Assembly (NCBI GenBank): GCA_017509785.1
Contig: JAFWOT010000012.1
Coordinates: forward strand, 195,476-259,475
DNA from: Clostridia bacterium
GTDB lineage: Bacteria > Bacillota > Clostridia > Christensenellales > CAG-138
DNA length: 64,000 nt
Reading direction: 5' to 3'
In this document: positions 51,162 to 60,173 of the stretch, one piece after another
Position numbering within the stretch: the stretch's first letter is position 1
Layout: each line of letters begins with the position of its first letter
Position numbers and translations under genes: made by a program
The notes under the pieces: generated by a model
What the model was told of the DNA's origin: nothing
The model's database searches: none
Seen by the model: the letters and a program-made list of their open reading frames with translations, nothing else

Positions 51162-53498
51162 ATGAAGAAGAGAACTGATAAGAGAATAAGGTTCGGCTCC
51201 GTTTTGAGATTCGTGTCAGGCGGGTTCCTTTTGCTGATCGGAGGTCTGCTCATTGCCGCTTCCGCGCTGTTTCGATTCGACAAATGGCACGAGCTTGACC
51301 CTGAGCTGATACTGAACGCTCCAATGGCGCTGCAGATCTGCGATTCCAAAGGAGAGCTCGTCAGTGTGATCGGGCGTGAAAAGCGCATACCGATAAAACT
51401 TTCGGATCTCCCCCGCCACACCGTCGACGCTTTCGTTTCCGCCGAGGATGCGCGTTTCTATTCGCATGACGGGATCGACCTTTACCGCGTATTCGGAGCG
51501 GCATGGGCGGATATCAAGGCGGGCGGATACGTGCAGGGGGCTTCCACCATCAGCCAACAGCTCATTAAGCTTTCACATCTTTCCTCGGAAAAAACGCTTG
51601 ATCGCAAGCTCGAGGAAGCCGTTCTTGCCATCCTGCTTGAAAGGCGTTTTGAAAAGGACGAGATCATGGAGATGTATCTGAACTACATCTACTTTGGCGG
51701 TGGTTACTACGGGATAGAGACGGCGGCGCTCGGATACTTCGGCGTTCACGCTGCGGAGCTGACCGTCGCGCAGTCGGCTCAGCTTGCGGGAATATTAAAG
51801 AGCCCGTCCGCATATGCGCCTCATCTCGACGCGGAAGCCTCCCTGTCACGAAGGAACAACATACTCCGATCGATGAACGAATACGGGTACCTGTCCGACG
51901 AGGAGCTTCAAACCGCCCTTACTGAGGAGCCCGAATTGAATAACGCTCTGCCTGCCGAAAGGAACGAACTTACCGATCTTATAATAATGGAAGCATGCGA
52001 AAAACTCGGGCTCGATAAGGATGAGCTCCTCGAAGGCGGGTATACGATAGTATCGACTATGGAAAGCCCCGTAAACGATCTCTGCGCCGCTCTCGCCTCG
52101 GATGAGGGCGTCTTCCCTTCGGAAAACGCTCAGACGGCGGCCGTCGTGCTCGATGAATACGGGGGGATATGCGCAATGATAAGCGGAAGGGGCGGATACT
52201 CCCCCGGCGGCATGAACCGTGCCGTCGGATCCGAACGCCAGCCCGGTTCGCTTATAAAGCCGATACTCGTATATGCGCCGGCGATGGAGCTCTTCGGATA
52301 TCGCCCGGACAGCTTCGTAGACGATTCCCCCGGGAGCTTCGGTGATTATGAACCGAGGAATTCCGACGACAAATACTACGGAAAAGTCACTCTTCGAACT
52401 GCGGTCGCCAGATCGCTCAACATTCCTGCGGTAAGCGTGCTTTCGGATATAGGCGTCGGAACGGGCATGAGCTTCGCTTCGCGGATGGGGATCGATTTTG
52501 AAGGCGAAACGCCGGGGCTCCCGATGGCGCTCGGCGGGTTCACGCACGGGGTAACTCCGCTTGAGATGGCGGGCGCTTACTCCTGCCTTGCGCGGGGCGG
52601 TGTTTTTATCGAACCTTCATGTATCGATGAGATAAAAGATCCCTACGGAAGAACGGTCTTCAAACGCACGAAGGGCGGCGAAAGGGTCATGAAGGAAGAA
52701 ACCGCCTTCCTTTTAAACTCGATGCTTTGCAGCGTCGTGGAGGAGGGCACCGCCAAAAGGCTGAAGGAGACAGGACTGCCGCTTGCCGCAAAGACGGGGA
52801 CCTCCGTTGACGAGGGAGGAGTGCGAGACGCATGGTGCGCGGCATATTCCCCGGAGTTCACCGTCGTCGTATGGATGGGGACGGATTCCGCGGCCGAGGG
52901 GAGCCTGCCCGAGGAGGCTGTTGGCGGGAACCAGCCGCTGCTGCTTGCGGGGAGGATCCTCTCGTACATTTACGCGGAAAGGGAATGCCCGGTTTTTGAG
53001 CCGACGGAAGGGCTTGTCGAAATGAAAGTGGACGTCTCGCGCGAGGAAGAGGGCCGTTTATACGCGGCGGGCGAACTGACCCCCGGAGAGGAAATACGAA
53101 ATGAATTCTTCTTTTCCGGCTCCGCTCCGGAAGAGACCGATCCGCACAGCGACGCTCCCGCGGCTCCCCTTATCGCGGGATGGAGCATATCGCCTTCGGG
53201 ATATCCCGTAATTTCGTTTGAGGCGGAAAACGAGCTTTGGACTTACGTCGTAACGCGATACGGTCCCGATGGGATCGGGATAACCACAGGCGAGATCTCC
53301 GGCGCCTCGGGTTATTTGAATCTGACCGATGAAGGAGCGCTGCCCGGGAACGAATACGAATACCGCATAACCGCCGAGGACCGTTCCCGGAGGGATGAAA
53401 AAGGAGAGCCGATAAAGAGCTCTCCCTCTGAAGCTATAATAGTGACCGTGCCTAATAGCGGAAACGCAGTTCGGTCGAATGGACCGACTCGTCCGTGA
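51162..53498 (+). CDS. Class A penicillin-binding protein (glycosyltransferase/transpeptidase)
   Basis: Peptidoglycan polymerase and cross-linker. The 778-residue protein has one N-terminal membrane helix (about 15-36), a GT51 domain (EDARFYSHDGID, GASTISQQLIK, then LERRFEKDEIMEMYLN), and a transpeptidase domain with SxxK in RQPGSLIKP, SLN in ARSLNIPAVS and AAKTGTS. After about 640 comes a beta-rich fibronectin-like tail. I chose the ATG at 51162; neither it nor an in-frame TTG at 51135 has a Shine-Dalgarno. Its 3' end overlaps the convergent next gene by 47 bases. Confidence 0.93.
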   Translation: MKKRTDKRIRFGSVLRFVSGGFLLLIGGLLIAASALFRFDKWHELDPELILNAPMALQICDSKGELVSVIGREKRIPIKLSDLPRHTVDAFVSAEDARFYSHDGIDLYRVFGAAWADIKAGGYVQGASTISQQLIKLSHLSSEKTLDRKLEEAVLAILLERRFEKDEIMEMYLNYIYFGGGYYGIETAALGYFGVHAAELTVAQSAQLAGILKSPSAYAPHLDAEASLSRRNNILRSMNEYGYLSDEELQTALTEEPELNNALPAERNELTDLIIMEACEKLGLDKDELLEGGYTIVSTMESPVNDLCAALASDEGVFPSENAQTAAVVLDEYGGICAMISGRGGYSPGGMNRAVGSERQPGSLIKPILVYAPAMELFGYRPDSFVDDSPGSFGDYEPRNSDDKYYGKVTLRTAVARSLNIPAVSVLSDIGVGTGMSFASRMGIDFEGETPGLPMALGGFTHGVTPLEMAGAYSCLARGGVFIEPSCIDEIKDPYGRTVFKRTKGGERVMKEETAFLLNSMLCSVVEEGTAKRLKETGLPLAAKTGTSVDEGGVRDAWCAAYSPEFTVVVWMGTDSAAEGSLPEEAVGGNQPLLLAGRILSYIYAERECPVFEPTEGLVEMKVDVSREEEGRLYAAGELTPGEEIRNEFFFSGSAPEETDPHSDAPAAPLIAGWSISPSGYPVISFEAENELWTYVVTRYGPDGIGITTGEISGASGYLNLTDEGALPGNEYEYRITAEDRSRRDEKGEPIKSSPSEAIIVTVPNSGNAVRSNGPTRP

Positions 53499-54243
53499 CG
53501 GAGTAGAGCAGCTTGCCGGAAACCTCCTCGGAGGAGGCGGAGCATCCGGAGAAGCTTATGAACGCTTCCGAAGCGACGTACGCCGTGAGCCGGTAGGATG
53601 TTTCGTAATCAAATTCCGGCAGGGCGAAAACGCTCGAAGCATCGGCTCTCGCGGAGTATTCGATGAATACGTCCGCTTCGCCGAATGGCGGGAGCTCGTT
53701 AAGCAGCGGTATGGTAAGGACGCCTTCCTCAAGCGAAAACCTGACCGGGGCGCCTTCGAGCGTGACGGTATCGACGCCGATATCCCCGACCTTAAGCGAG
53801 ATCGAATAGAGGGGCCTGTCGGTATTGTTGACGAAGGCTATAGCCTCCTTTGCCGCGATAGACAGATAAGCGTTCCCGTCGGTCCCGTACCTCTTAGATA
53901 TGTTTGCGGTCAAGACCGCGGTGCTTTCCTCGTCGGAAATGCGGATCGGAGTCTCCCCCTTCGGTTCGTCTGCCCCCTGAGTTTCAGCGGCAGGAGAAGG
54001 AGAAGGCAAAGTCGTTTCCGTGGCCGTCACGCCTTCCGGGTCGGATCCGGAAGGGGCGGCGGCGTCGGTTACAGATGCGGTCGGCAGGGGCGGCTCCGTC
54101 GGATCGGAGTTCTTTTCTCCGCTTCCGGAGAAGGGTTTGAAAACGAGCAGAAGTATCAAGCCGATGACCGCCGCGGCAGCGGCTGCGGCGATCACGATCG
54201 GGATGAGTTTGCGTTGTTTTCTTCTGCGTTCGATATTGTTCAT
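53452..54243 (-). CDS. Membrane-anchored surface protein of unknown function
   Basis: A 263-residue protein: basic N-terminus (ERRRKQRK), one transmembrane helix with a run of seven alanines (about 13-36), a linker rich in Pro/Ser/Thr/Glu (about 45-105), and a beta-rich outer domain with VLTANISKRYGTDGNAYLSI and RPLYSISLKVGDIGVDTVTL. No family recognised. The ATG at 54243 has no Shine-Dalgarno and comes straight after the buk terminator. Its 3' end overlaps the PBP gene on the other strand by 47 bases. Confidence 0.7.
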   Translation of the reverse strand: MNNIERRRKQRKLIPIVIAAAAAAAVIGLILLLVFKPFSGSGEKNSDPTEPPLPTASVTDAAAPSGSDPEGVTATETTLPSPSPAAETQGADEPKGETPIRISDEESTAVLTANISKRYGTDGNAYLSIAAKEAIAFVNNTDRPLYSISLKVGDIGVDTVTLEGAPVRFSLEEGVLTIPLLNELPPFGEADVFIEYSARADASSVFALPEFDYETSYRLTAYVASEAFISFSGCSASSEEVSGKLLYSVTDESVHSTELRFRY

Positions 54244-54246
54244 CAA

Positions 54247-54281
54247 TACAAAAGGGCGGGAGCGGACCCGCCCTGGTTTTT
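54247..54281 (-). terminator. Terminator after buk
   Basis: Minus strand GGGCGGG, 6-base loop, CCCGCCC, TTTTGT. It ends 4 bases before the next start codon. Confidence 0.8.
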
Positions 54282-54283
54282 GT

Positions 54284-55357
54284 TTATCTGTTCCACTTGA
54301 ATTCGTGGGCCTCTTCCTCTCCGCGAAGGACGCGAAGACCGCCCGCGGCCAGAGCCTCCATCTCGAACTCGCCCGCCATGACCTCAACGGGCGCGATCCA
54401 CTCGATGCGGGGCTTCAGCATATCGATGAAGAGCTTTGAGTGCGCGAGGCCGCCCGTGATAACGATGCGGTCGACCTTGCCGTTAACGGCGGCCGCGAGC
54501 TCGGCGATCCCCTTCGCATGGGAAAGCGCCATTGCGTCGTAGAGCATCCTCGCCTTCTCGTCGCCGGAGTCGATCATGCGCTCGATCTCGAGACCGTCGC
54601 TCGTGCCGAGATACGCCTTTAAGCCGGAGTTGCCCCTGATGTAGCGGCTCATCTCCTCCTTGGTGTACTTGCCGGAGTAGCAGAGCATCGCAAGATCCAT
54701 CGCCTGGAGCCTGCCGCACCTCTCAGGCGCGAAGCCCGCGTCGTCGTCGGAATAGCAGTCGATGAGCTTACCCTTATGGGAGAGCCACGCGGAACAGCCG
54801 CCGCCGATATGGAGCACGATTATAGTGCAGTCCTCGAGCTTCTTCCCGAGGCGTTCCTCGGCGCATTTCCTCGCCATGGCGCGGGAATTGAGCACGTGAC
54901 CGCGGCTCTTCTTGGGGATCTCGGGCATGCCGGTTATGCGGGAGATATCGTCGAGCTCGTCCACGGCGACAGGATCGTAGACCATAGCGGGTATGCCGAG
55001 GGGCTTCGCGATAGCGTCCGCAAGCACGCAGGCAAGGTTCGATATGTGAGTATCCACCTTCGCCGCGTAGAAGTAATCGACCATGTCCTTATTGACGCGG
55101 AACGCTCCGGAGGGCACGGGCGGGAGCAGGCCTCCGCGCGCCATGACGCAGGTGAGGCTCTCCTTCTTTATGCCGTTCTCCTCAAGCGCCTTGTCGATGA
55201 GCGCCATGCGGTAATCGAACTGATCCATGACCCACTTGAAGCCCTTGACCTCCTCAAGAGGATGGCGGACGGTAACGGCCATGATGCGCTCGTTATCGTC
55301 GAACACGGCGAGCTTAGTGGAGGTGGATCCGGGGTTGATAACGAGAATTCTTTCCAT
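54284..55357 (-). CDS. buk: Butyrate kinase (or related acyl kinase)
   Basis: Transfers phosphate from butyryl (or branched acyl) phosphate to ADP. The 357-residue ASKHA kinase has VINPGSTSTKLAVFD at the start, a RGGLLPPVPSGAF loop, VLHIGGGCSAWLS and VITGGLAHSKLF. Length is typical of Buk rather than acetate kinase (about 400). It lies 6 bases after ptb, the standard pair for substrate-level ATP from acyl-CoA. Substrate range cannot be read from sequence. Confidence 0.93.
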   Translation of the reverse strand: MERILVINPGSTSTKLAVFDDNERIMAVTVRHPLEEVKGFKWVMDQFDYRMALIDKALEENGIKKESLTCVMARGGLLPPVPSGAFRVNKDMVDYFYAAKVDTHISNLACVLADAIAKPLGIPAMVYDPVAVDELDDISRITGMPEIPKKSRGHVLNSRAMARKCAEERLGKKLEDCTIIVLHIGGGCSAWLSHKGKLIDCYSDDDAGFAPERCGRLQAMDLAMLCYSGKYTKEEMSRYIRGNSGLKAYLGTSDGLEIERMIDSGDEKARMLYDAMALSHAKGIAELAAAVNGKVDRIVITGGLAHSKLFIDMLKPRIEWIAPVEVMAGEFEMEALAAGGLRVLRGEEEAHEFKWNR

Positions 55358-55363
55358 AGCTTA

Positions 55364-56260
55364 TCAGCTCACGAAGCCTGCGCCGAGAGCGAGGGAATAA
55401 TACTTCTCCTCCGCGCTGGAGCCGCGGGACGCGAGAACGATGGGCACCTTGCATCCCATGATGAGACCGGCCATCCTGCCGCCCGCCGTGTAGACGAGGG
55501 CCTTGCCGAGCACGTTGCCGACGACGATCTCGGGAACGAGGAGGATGTCGAAATCTCCCGCGCAGGGGCAGTCATAGCCCTTGATGGCGGAAAGCTCGGG
55601 AACCATCGCGAGGTCGTAGGAGATGGGGCCTTCAACGTAGCAGGAGGGAAGCTCGCCCTCGAGGCTCATGCGCTTCAGCTCCGCGGCGTCGACGGTCTCC
55701 TGCATCTTGGGGTTGATCGTCTCAATGGCGCAGAGAGCGGCTACGTTGGGCTTCTCATAGCCGAGCTTATGGAAGAACTCAACGGCGTTCTTGACGATCT
55801 TGATCTTCTTATCGAGATCGGGATAGGTGCACATGCCGCCGTCGGTGACGCAAATGAGCTTATGATAATTGGGGATCTCGACCATCATGCAGTGGCTCAT
55901 AAGGGAACCGGTGCGAAGATCCGCTTCGGGATCAAGAACGCCCTTGAGCATCTGCCCGGTCATGATCTTGCCCTTCATGAGGAAGTCCGCCCTGCCCTCC
56001 TTGATGAGCTTGGCGGCGCAAACGCTGGGATGCATCCCCTCGGGAACCTCAACGATCTCAAAATTCTTGGGATCCTGCCCAAGGGAAACGAGTACGGCTT
56101 CGATCTTCTCGCGATCGCCGACGAGGACGGAATCAACGAGATCCTTCGCGTGGATGACGGCCTCAAGCGCGTGGGCGTCATCGGCGCATACCAAAGCAAC
56201 GGTGCGGCGCTTGCCGGTCTTTACCTTTGCTACGAGCTCGTCAAATGTTTTGATAGCCAT
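55364..56260 (-). CDS. ptb: Phosphate butyryltransferase (or related acyltransferase)
   Basis: Exchanges CoA for phosphate on butyryl-CoA or similar. The 298-residue protein belongs to the PTA/PTB family: FDELVAKVKTGKRRTVALVCADD at the N-terminus (first part), DFLMKGKIMTGQMLKGVL, SLMSHCMMVEIPNYHKLICVTDGGM, and VPIVLASRGSSAEEKY at the end. GGAGG precedes the ATG. It is followed by buk. Together they make ATP from acyl-CoA, which fits acetyl-CoA or acyl-CoA arising from amino acid fermentation. Confidence 0.93.
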   Translation of the reverse strand: MAIKTFDELVAKVKTGKRRTVALVCADDAHALEAVIHAKDLVDSVLVGDREKIEAVLVSLGQDPKNFEIVEVPEGMHPSVCAAKLIKEGRADFLMKGKIMTGQMLKGVLDPEADLRTGSLMSHCMMVEIPNYHKLICVTDGGMCTYPDLDKKIKIVKNAVEFFHKLGYEKPNVAALCAIETINPKMQETVDAAELKRMSLEGELPSCYVEGPISYDLAMVPELSAIKGYDCPCAGDFDILLVPEIVVGNVLGKALVYTAGGRMAGLIMGCKVPIVLASRGSSAEEKYYSLALGAGFVS

Positions 56261-56309
56261 TGATTTATTCCTCCTGTTAAGAGCGCATGACGCGCATTTT
56301 TACTTTTAT

Positions 56310-56338
56310 ATTTTACTATCATTTCACCGTTATGGCAA
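56310..56338 (-). promoter_or_regulatory. ptb-buk promoter
   Basis: Minus strand TTGCCA, 17 bases, TAAAAT, about 50 bases before ptb. Confidence 0.65.
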
Positions 56339-56359
56339 CAGCAAAAGAGGATATATTTG

Positions 56360-56392
56360 GAAAATACGGCTCCCCCGCGAAGGAGGAGCCGT
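56360..56392 (-). terminator. Terminator after the 56.4-kb lipoprotein gene
   Basis: Minus strand ACGGCTCC, loop, GGGAGCCGT, ATTTTCC. It separates the lipoprotein gene from ptb-buk. Confidence 0.75.
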
Positions 56393-56438
56393 AATAAAGC
56401 TCTGATGGGATCATGTAATAGCCGGGCTGTGCGCTATA

Positions 56439-57467
56439 TCACTTGCGCAGATGCGGCATTGTGATATAAACGCCGTCTTTCATACAGGTCATAACGCAGA
56501 GCTCGCCCTCCGATGAAACGAACATGGAGGAGATCGGGTAATAGAGCGCGCTTGAGCCTTCGACCGCGGTAGCGCCGAGCAATTCGCCGTTAAGGTCATA
56601 GACCCGATAGCTGACCTCCGCGCCATAGCCAATGCAGAAGATGCGGCCGTTGACGATCCTGTAAACGCCGAGAGCCGTGCTTTCGCCCGCATCCAACCGG
56701 ATATCCGCGCCGTCGACCGAGACGGTCACGCTGCCGTTTACGACGCGCGGATCGCTGACATGAAAGCCGTTCTCCACGACAAAGACGCCGTCCTTAAGCC
56801 GGAAAGCTTCCAGATCGTTTGTGAGGAGCATAAGGGATCCGTCCTCCTCATAGAGCGCGTATGCTCCGGGATCCGTGCCGTCCGGCAGAGGGATGCTCCC
56901 CGTCCTTTCGCCGGACATATCGTAAACGGCGACTTCGCGTTCGCCGCCTGTGGTGCCGACGAGATAGATGCTGCCGCCGACGACCGCCATCGCGGTATAG
57001 TGATCGTGAGTATCCCTGTCGGAGAACGGGATGAAGCTCAGCTCCCCGTCCTCGTATACGACGACGCGGTGGTTCATAAGATCGAGAACGTAAACCTTCC
57101 CGTCGGCTAAAGCAAAGGCGTTCGGCCCCTCGTCATCCTCGTAATTATCGTGCGCGGGGATGAAGCTCAGGCAATCATCTCCATCGCCTATCGGAAGATG
57201 AGCGATGATCTCGGCATCCTTTACGCAGTCGCCTGCGGCCTCGGGATCCTCGGGCAGAGGATACTCGTCGGCGGGAGCGGCTGTCGGTTCGGCCGTAGGC
57301 GCCTCGGAAGGAAGCCCATCACGCTCCCCGGATGGCTCCGCCGTGATCTCGGGCTCCCCGTCGATCGGCTCCGAGCCGCCCGAAGCGGGAGGCAGTTCGG
57401 AACTCGTACAGGAAACGAGAACGAGCAAGAGCACAGCCGACAATAAAAATACAATAAGCTTTCTCAT
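56439..57467 (-). CDS. Lipoprotein with beta-propeller-like domain
   Basis: A 342-residue predicted lipoprotein: signal peptide RKLIVFLLSAVLLLVLVSC with the lipobox Cys at 20, a Pro/Glu/Ser/Thr-rich linker (about 22-80), and a domain of repeated beta segments such as NAFALADGKVYVLDLMNHRVVVYE, SIYLVGTTGGEREVAVYD and RIVNGRIFCIGYG, each like one blade of a propeller. That suggests a sensing or binding role, with no known ligand. GGAGG precedes the ATG and the promoter is perfect consensus, so it is probably highly expressed. Confidence 0.8.
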   Translation of the reverse strand: MRKLIVFLLSAVLLLVLVSCTSSELPPASGGSEPIDGEPEITAEPSGERDGLPSEAPTAEPTAAPADEYPLPEDPEAAGDCVKDAEIIAHLPIGDGDDCLSFIPAHDNYEDDEGPNAFALADGKVYVLDLMNHRVVVYEDGELSFIPFSDRDTHDHYTAMAVVGGSIYLVGTTGGEREVAVYDMSGERTGSIPLPDGTDPGAYALYEEDGSLMLLTNDLEAFRLKDGVFVVENGFHVSDPRVVNGSVTVSVDGADIRLDAGESTALGVYRIVNGRIFCIGYGAEVSYRVYDLNGELLGATAVEGSSALYYPISSMFVSSEGELCVMTCMKDGVYITMPHLRK

Positions 57468-57510
57468 AAAGACCTCCTCATATATTCAGGGTTATGTTAT
57501 CGATATATTC

Positions 57511-57539
57511 ATTATAACATTGCTTTAGTTTTCTGTCAA
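57511..57539 (-). promoter_or_regulatory. Perfect sigma-A consensus promoter
   Basis: Minus strand TTGACA, 17 bases, TATAAT: all 12 consensus bases. It drives the lipoprotein gene that starts at 57467. Confidence 0.9.
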
Positions 57540-57604
57540 TAGTTTTTTTATAAAAATGGAATTTTCTTTTATATTAACGAGGAGTGAATCGATCAATATA
57601 TTGC

Positions 57605-57633
57605 TTGCTTTGATCCCCTCCGCGTTATATAAT
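57605..57633 (+). promoter_or_regulatory. Promoter of the ECF transporter-truA operon
   Basis: TTGCTT, 17 bases, TATAAT, about 30 bases before ecfA1. Confidence 0.7.
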
Positions 57634-57662
57634 GATTTGATTATACGCTCAAAGGAGAAAAT

Positions 57663-58490
57663 ATGCTCTCAATCGAAAACGTGAGCTTCACTTACGAAAG
57701 CGGTGCCTCCGCGTTGGAAGGCGTCTCGCTTGAGATACGCGACGGGGAATTCCTCTGCATCGTCGGTCATAACGGAAGCGGCAAATCGACCTTAGCCAAG
57801 ATGCTGAACGGGCTCCTGCTCCCCACGGAGGGGACGGTCACGCTCGACGGCATGGATACTTCGGACGACGATAAGCTCCTCGATATAAGGCGCAGGGTCG
57901 GCATAGTTTTTCAGAACCCCGATAATCAGATCGTCACGACGGTCGTCCGCGAGGACGTGGCCTTCGGGCCGGAGAATCTCGGCGTGCCGACGGAGGTTAT
58001 GGCTGTGCGCGTGGACGAGGCGCTCCGCTCCGTCGGGATGGAACAATACGCCGATTCGGCTCCGCATATGCTCTCCGGCGGGCAAAAGCAAAGGATCGCG
58101 ATAGCGGGAATGCTCGCTATGGAGCCGGAGGTGCTCGTGCTCGATGAAGCGACGGCGATGCTCGATCCTCTCGGAAGGAAGGATATCCTTTCTATCGTCA
58201 AGAAGCTCCACGACGAGAAGGGCATCACCGTGGTAATGATAACGCAGTACATGGAGGAAGCCCTGTATGCGGAAAGGGTCGTCGTTATGAACGGCGGCAA
58301 AATAGAGATGGAGGGCTCCCCGCGCGAGATATTCATGCGCGGCGGAGAGCTTCGCAGCATCGGGCTCGACGTGCCGGCCGCGGTCGAGCTGAGGGATATG
58401 CTGAAGGAGAGCGGCGTTGCCGACCTCGGCGACGCTGTGGATCAGGAGGAGATCATAAACGGAATATGCCGATCGTTATTGAAAAACTGA
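57663..58490 (+). CDS. ecfA1: ECF transporter ATPase A1
   Basis: One of two ATPases that power vitamin uptake by energy-coupling factor transporters. The 275-residue ABC protein has Walker A GHNGSGKST, Q-loop VFQNPDNQIV, signature MLSGGQKQRIAIAG and Walker B VLVLDEATAMLD. AAAGGAG precedes the ATG. It overlaps ecfA2 by 25 bases. The module is shared by different S components; no S component is in the window, so the substrates are unknown. Confidence 0.96.
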   Translation: MLSIENVSFTYESGASALEGVSLEIRDGEFLCIVGHNGSGKSTLAKMLNGLLLPTEGTVTLDGMDTSDDDKLLDIRRRVGIVFQNPDNQIVTTVVREDVAFGPENLGVPTEVMAVRVDEALRSVGMEQYADSAPHMLSGGQKQRIAIAGMLAMEPEVLVLDEATAMLDPLGRKDILSIVKKLHDEKGITVVMITQYMEEALYAERVVVMNGGKIEMEGSPREIFMRGGELRSIGLDVPAAVELRDMLKESGVADLGDAVDQEEIINGICRSLLKN

Positions 58491-59323
58491 CCCATACTTA
58501 TCAGAACGGCAGCGTCAACGCTTTCACCGCGCTGAAGGATATAAGCCTTACGATCTCCGACGGGGAATTCGTTGGGCTCATCGGCCATACCGGAAGCGGC
58601 AAGTCGACCCTGATCCAGATGCTGAACGGCCTCATGCAGCCCACGGAGGGCAGGGTCACCGTCGACGGGTTCGACATGAACGACAAGAAGCAGCGGGCCA
58701 AGGGCAGAGCGCTCGTCGGGATGGTGTTCCAGTACCCCGATCATCAGCTCTTTGACGAGACGGTCTATAAGGATATAAGCTTCGGGCCGAAGAACATGAA
58801 GCTGAACGAAGAAGAGATCGACAAGCGCGTCCGCGAGGCGATGCGTCTCGTCGGGCTCGATTTCGACGAATTCGCTGAGAAATCTCCCTTCGAGCTCTCG
58901 GGTGGAGAGAAGCGCCGCACCGCGCTTGCGGGGATAATCGCAATGTACCCGAAGTACCTGGTACTCGACGAGCCAATGGCGGGGCTCGACCCCGCCGGCA
59001 GACGTGCGGTTCTCGAAATGATCGACGATTTCCGTCGTCAGCTCGGGTGCGCCGTCATCATGGTGAGTCACTCCATGGACGATATTGCGAGATCTGCTGA
59101 GAAGGTCGTCGTACTGCGAAAGGGCGAGATATTCAGATGCGGCACCCCGCAGGAGATATTCTCCCTCTCCGACGAACTCCGCGAGATGGGCCTGGAGCCC
59201 CCCTTCGCCGCGAGGATGGCGGGAGAGCTTCGCCGCAGGGGAATGGATCTTCCGAAGGACATATACACGAACGAGGCGCTCGTCAAAGCGCTTGCCGAAA
59301 TAAAGGGAGGCGCCCATGTTTAA
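58466..59323 (+). CDS. ecfA2: ECF transporter ATPase A2
   Basis: Second ATPase of the ECF module. The 285-residue protein has Walker A GHTGSGKST, Q-loop VFQYPDHQLFDETV, signature ELSGGEKRRTALAG and Walker B YLVLDEPMAGLD. The PDHQLF pattern and the ETVYKDI stretch are typical of EcfA2. It overlaps ecfT by 8 bases. Confidence 0.96.
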   Translation: MPIVIEKLTHTYQNGSVNAFTALKDISLTISDGEFVGLIGHTGSGKSTLIQMLNGLMQPTEGRVTVDGFDMNDKKQRAKGRALVGMVFQYPDHQLFDETVYKDISFGPKNMKLNEEEIDKRVREAMRLVGLDFDEFAEKSPFELSGGEKRRTALAGIIAMYPKYLVLDEPMAGLDPAGRRAVLEMIDDFRRQLGCAVIMVSHSMDDIARSAEKVVVLRKGEIFRCGTPQEIFSLSDELREMGLEPPFAARMAGELRRRGMDLPKDIYTNEALVKALAEIKGGAHV

Positions 59324-60173
59324 GGATATAACGCTCGGGCAGTACTTCCCCGTCGATTCGCCGGTACACCGTCTCGATCCCAGGACGAAGATAATCCTTC
59401 TCATAATGTACATCGTTATGGTGTTCATCGTGAAGGATCTTTGGGTATTTGCGCTCGTTATCGGGTTCATGCTCTTCATGACGGCTATGAGCCGTGTGCC
59501 TCTGAGCTACGTGATTAAGGCGATCAAACCTATGAAATGGCTGCTGCCCATAATGTTCCTTCTCAACCTCTTCATGGTGAGGACGGGCACGGAGCTGTTC
59601 TCCTGGAAATTCATAACCATAACGACGGGAGGCGTTCGCCAGGCTCTCTTTATCGTATTGAGGCTCGTCGCGCTCGTCAGCGGCGCTTCTCTCCTGACGC
59701 TCACCACGACCCCCGTCTCCCTGACAGAGGGGCTTGAAAGGCTTCTCTCGCCGCTTAAGATCGTCAGGTTCCCTGTGCATGAGCTTGCTATGATGATGAC
59801 TATCGCGCTGAGGTTCATCCCCACCCTTCTCGAGGAGGCCGACAAGATAATGAAGGCACAGCTCGCGAGGGGGGCCGATCTGGAGAACGGCAACATATTC
59901 AAGCGCGCAAAGGCAATGCTCCCGATACTCATACCTCTTTTCGTGAATTCCTTCCGCAGGGCCGACGAGCTTGCTCTCGCGATGGAGAGCCGCTGCTATC
60001 ACGGCGGCGAAGGAAGGACGAGGCTGCGCGTGCTGAAATTCTCCCGGGGAGATCTCGCCGCACTGCTCATCATGGCCGCGATGCTCACCGCCGTGATACT
60101 TCTGCAGCGTTTTCTTCCGTTCGATCATCAGATCGCCGCTTTTGTAAAGGGGCTGCTGGGGGTAGGCAAATGA
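59316..60173 (+). CDS. ecfT: ECF transporter transmembrane subunit EcfT
   Basis: The membrane scaffold that joins EcfA1/A2 to the S component. The 285-residue protein begins with the family motif PVDSPVHRLDPRTKI, has about five to six membrane helices, and contains the coupling-helix motifs AQLARGAD and AMESRCYHGGEGR (Ala-Arg-Gly and related ARG motifs). Its stop overlaps the next ATG by 4 bases. Confidence 0.95.
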   Translation: MFKDITLGQYFPVDSPVHRLDPRTKIILLIMYIVMVFIVKDLWVFALVIGFMLFMTAMSRVPLSYVIKAIKPMKWLLPIMFLLNLFMVRTGTELFSWKFITITTGGVRQALFIVLRLVALVSGASLLTLTTTPVSLTEGLERLLSPLKIVRFPVHELAMMMTIALRFIPTLLEEADKIMKAQLARGADLENGNIFKRAKAMLPILIPLFVNSFRRADELALAMESRCYHGGEGRTRLRVLKFSRGDLAALLIMAAMLTAVILLQRFLPFDHQIAAFVKGLLGVGK

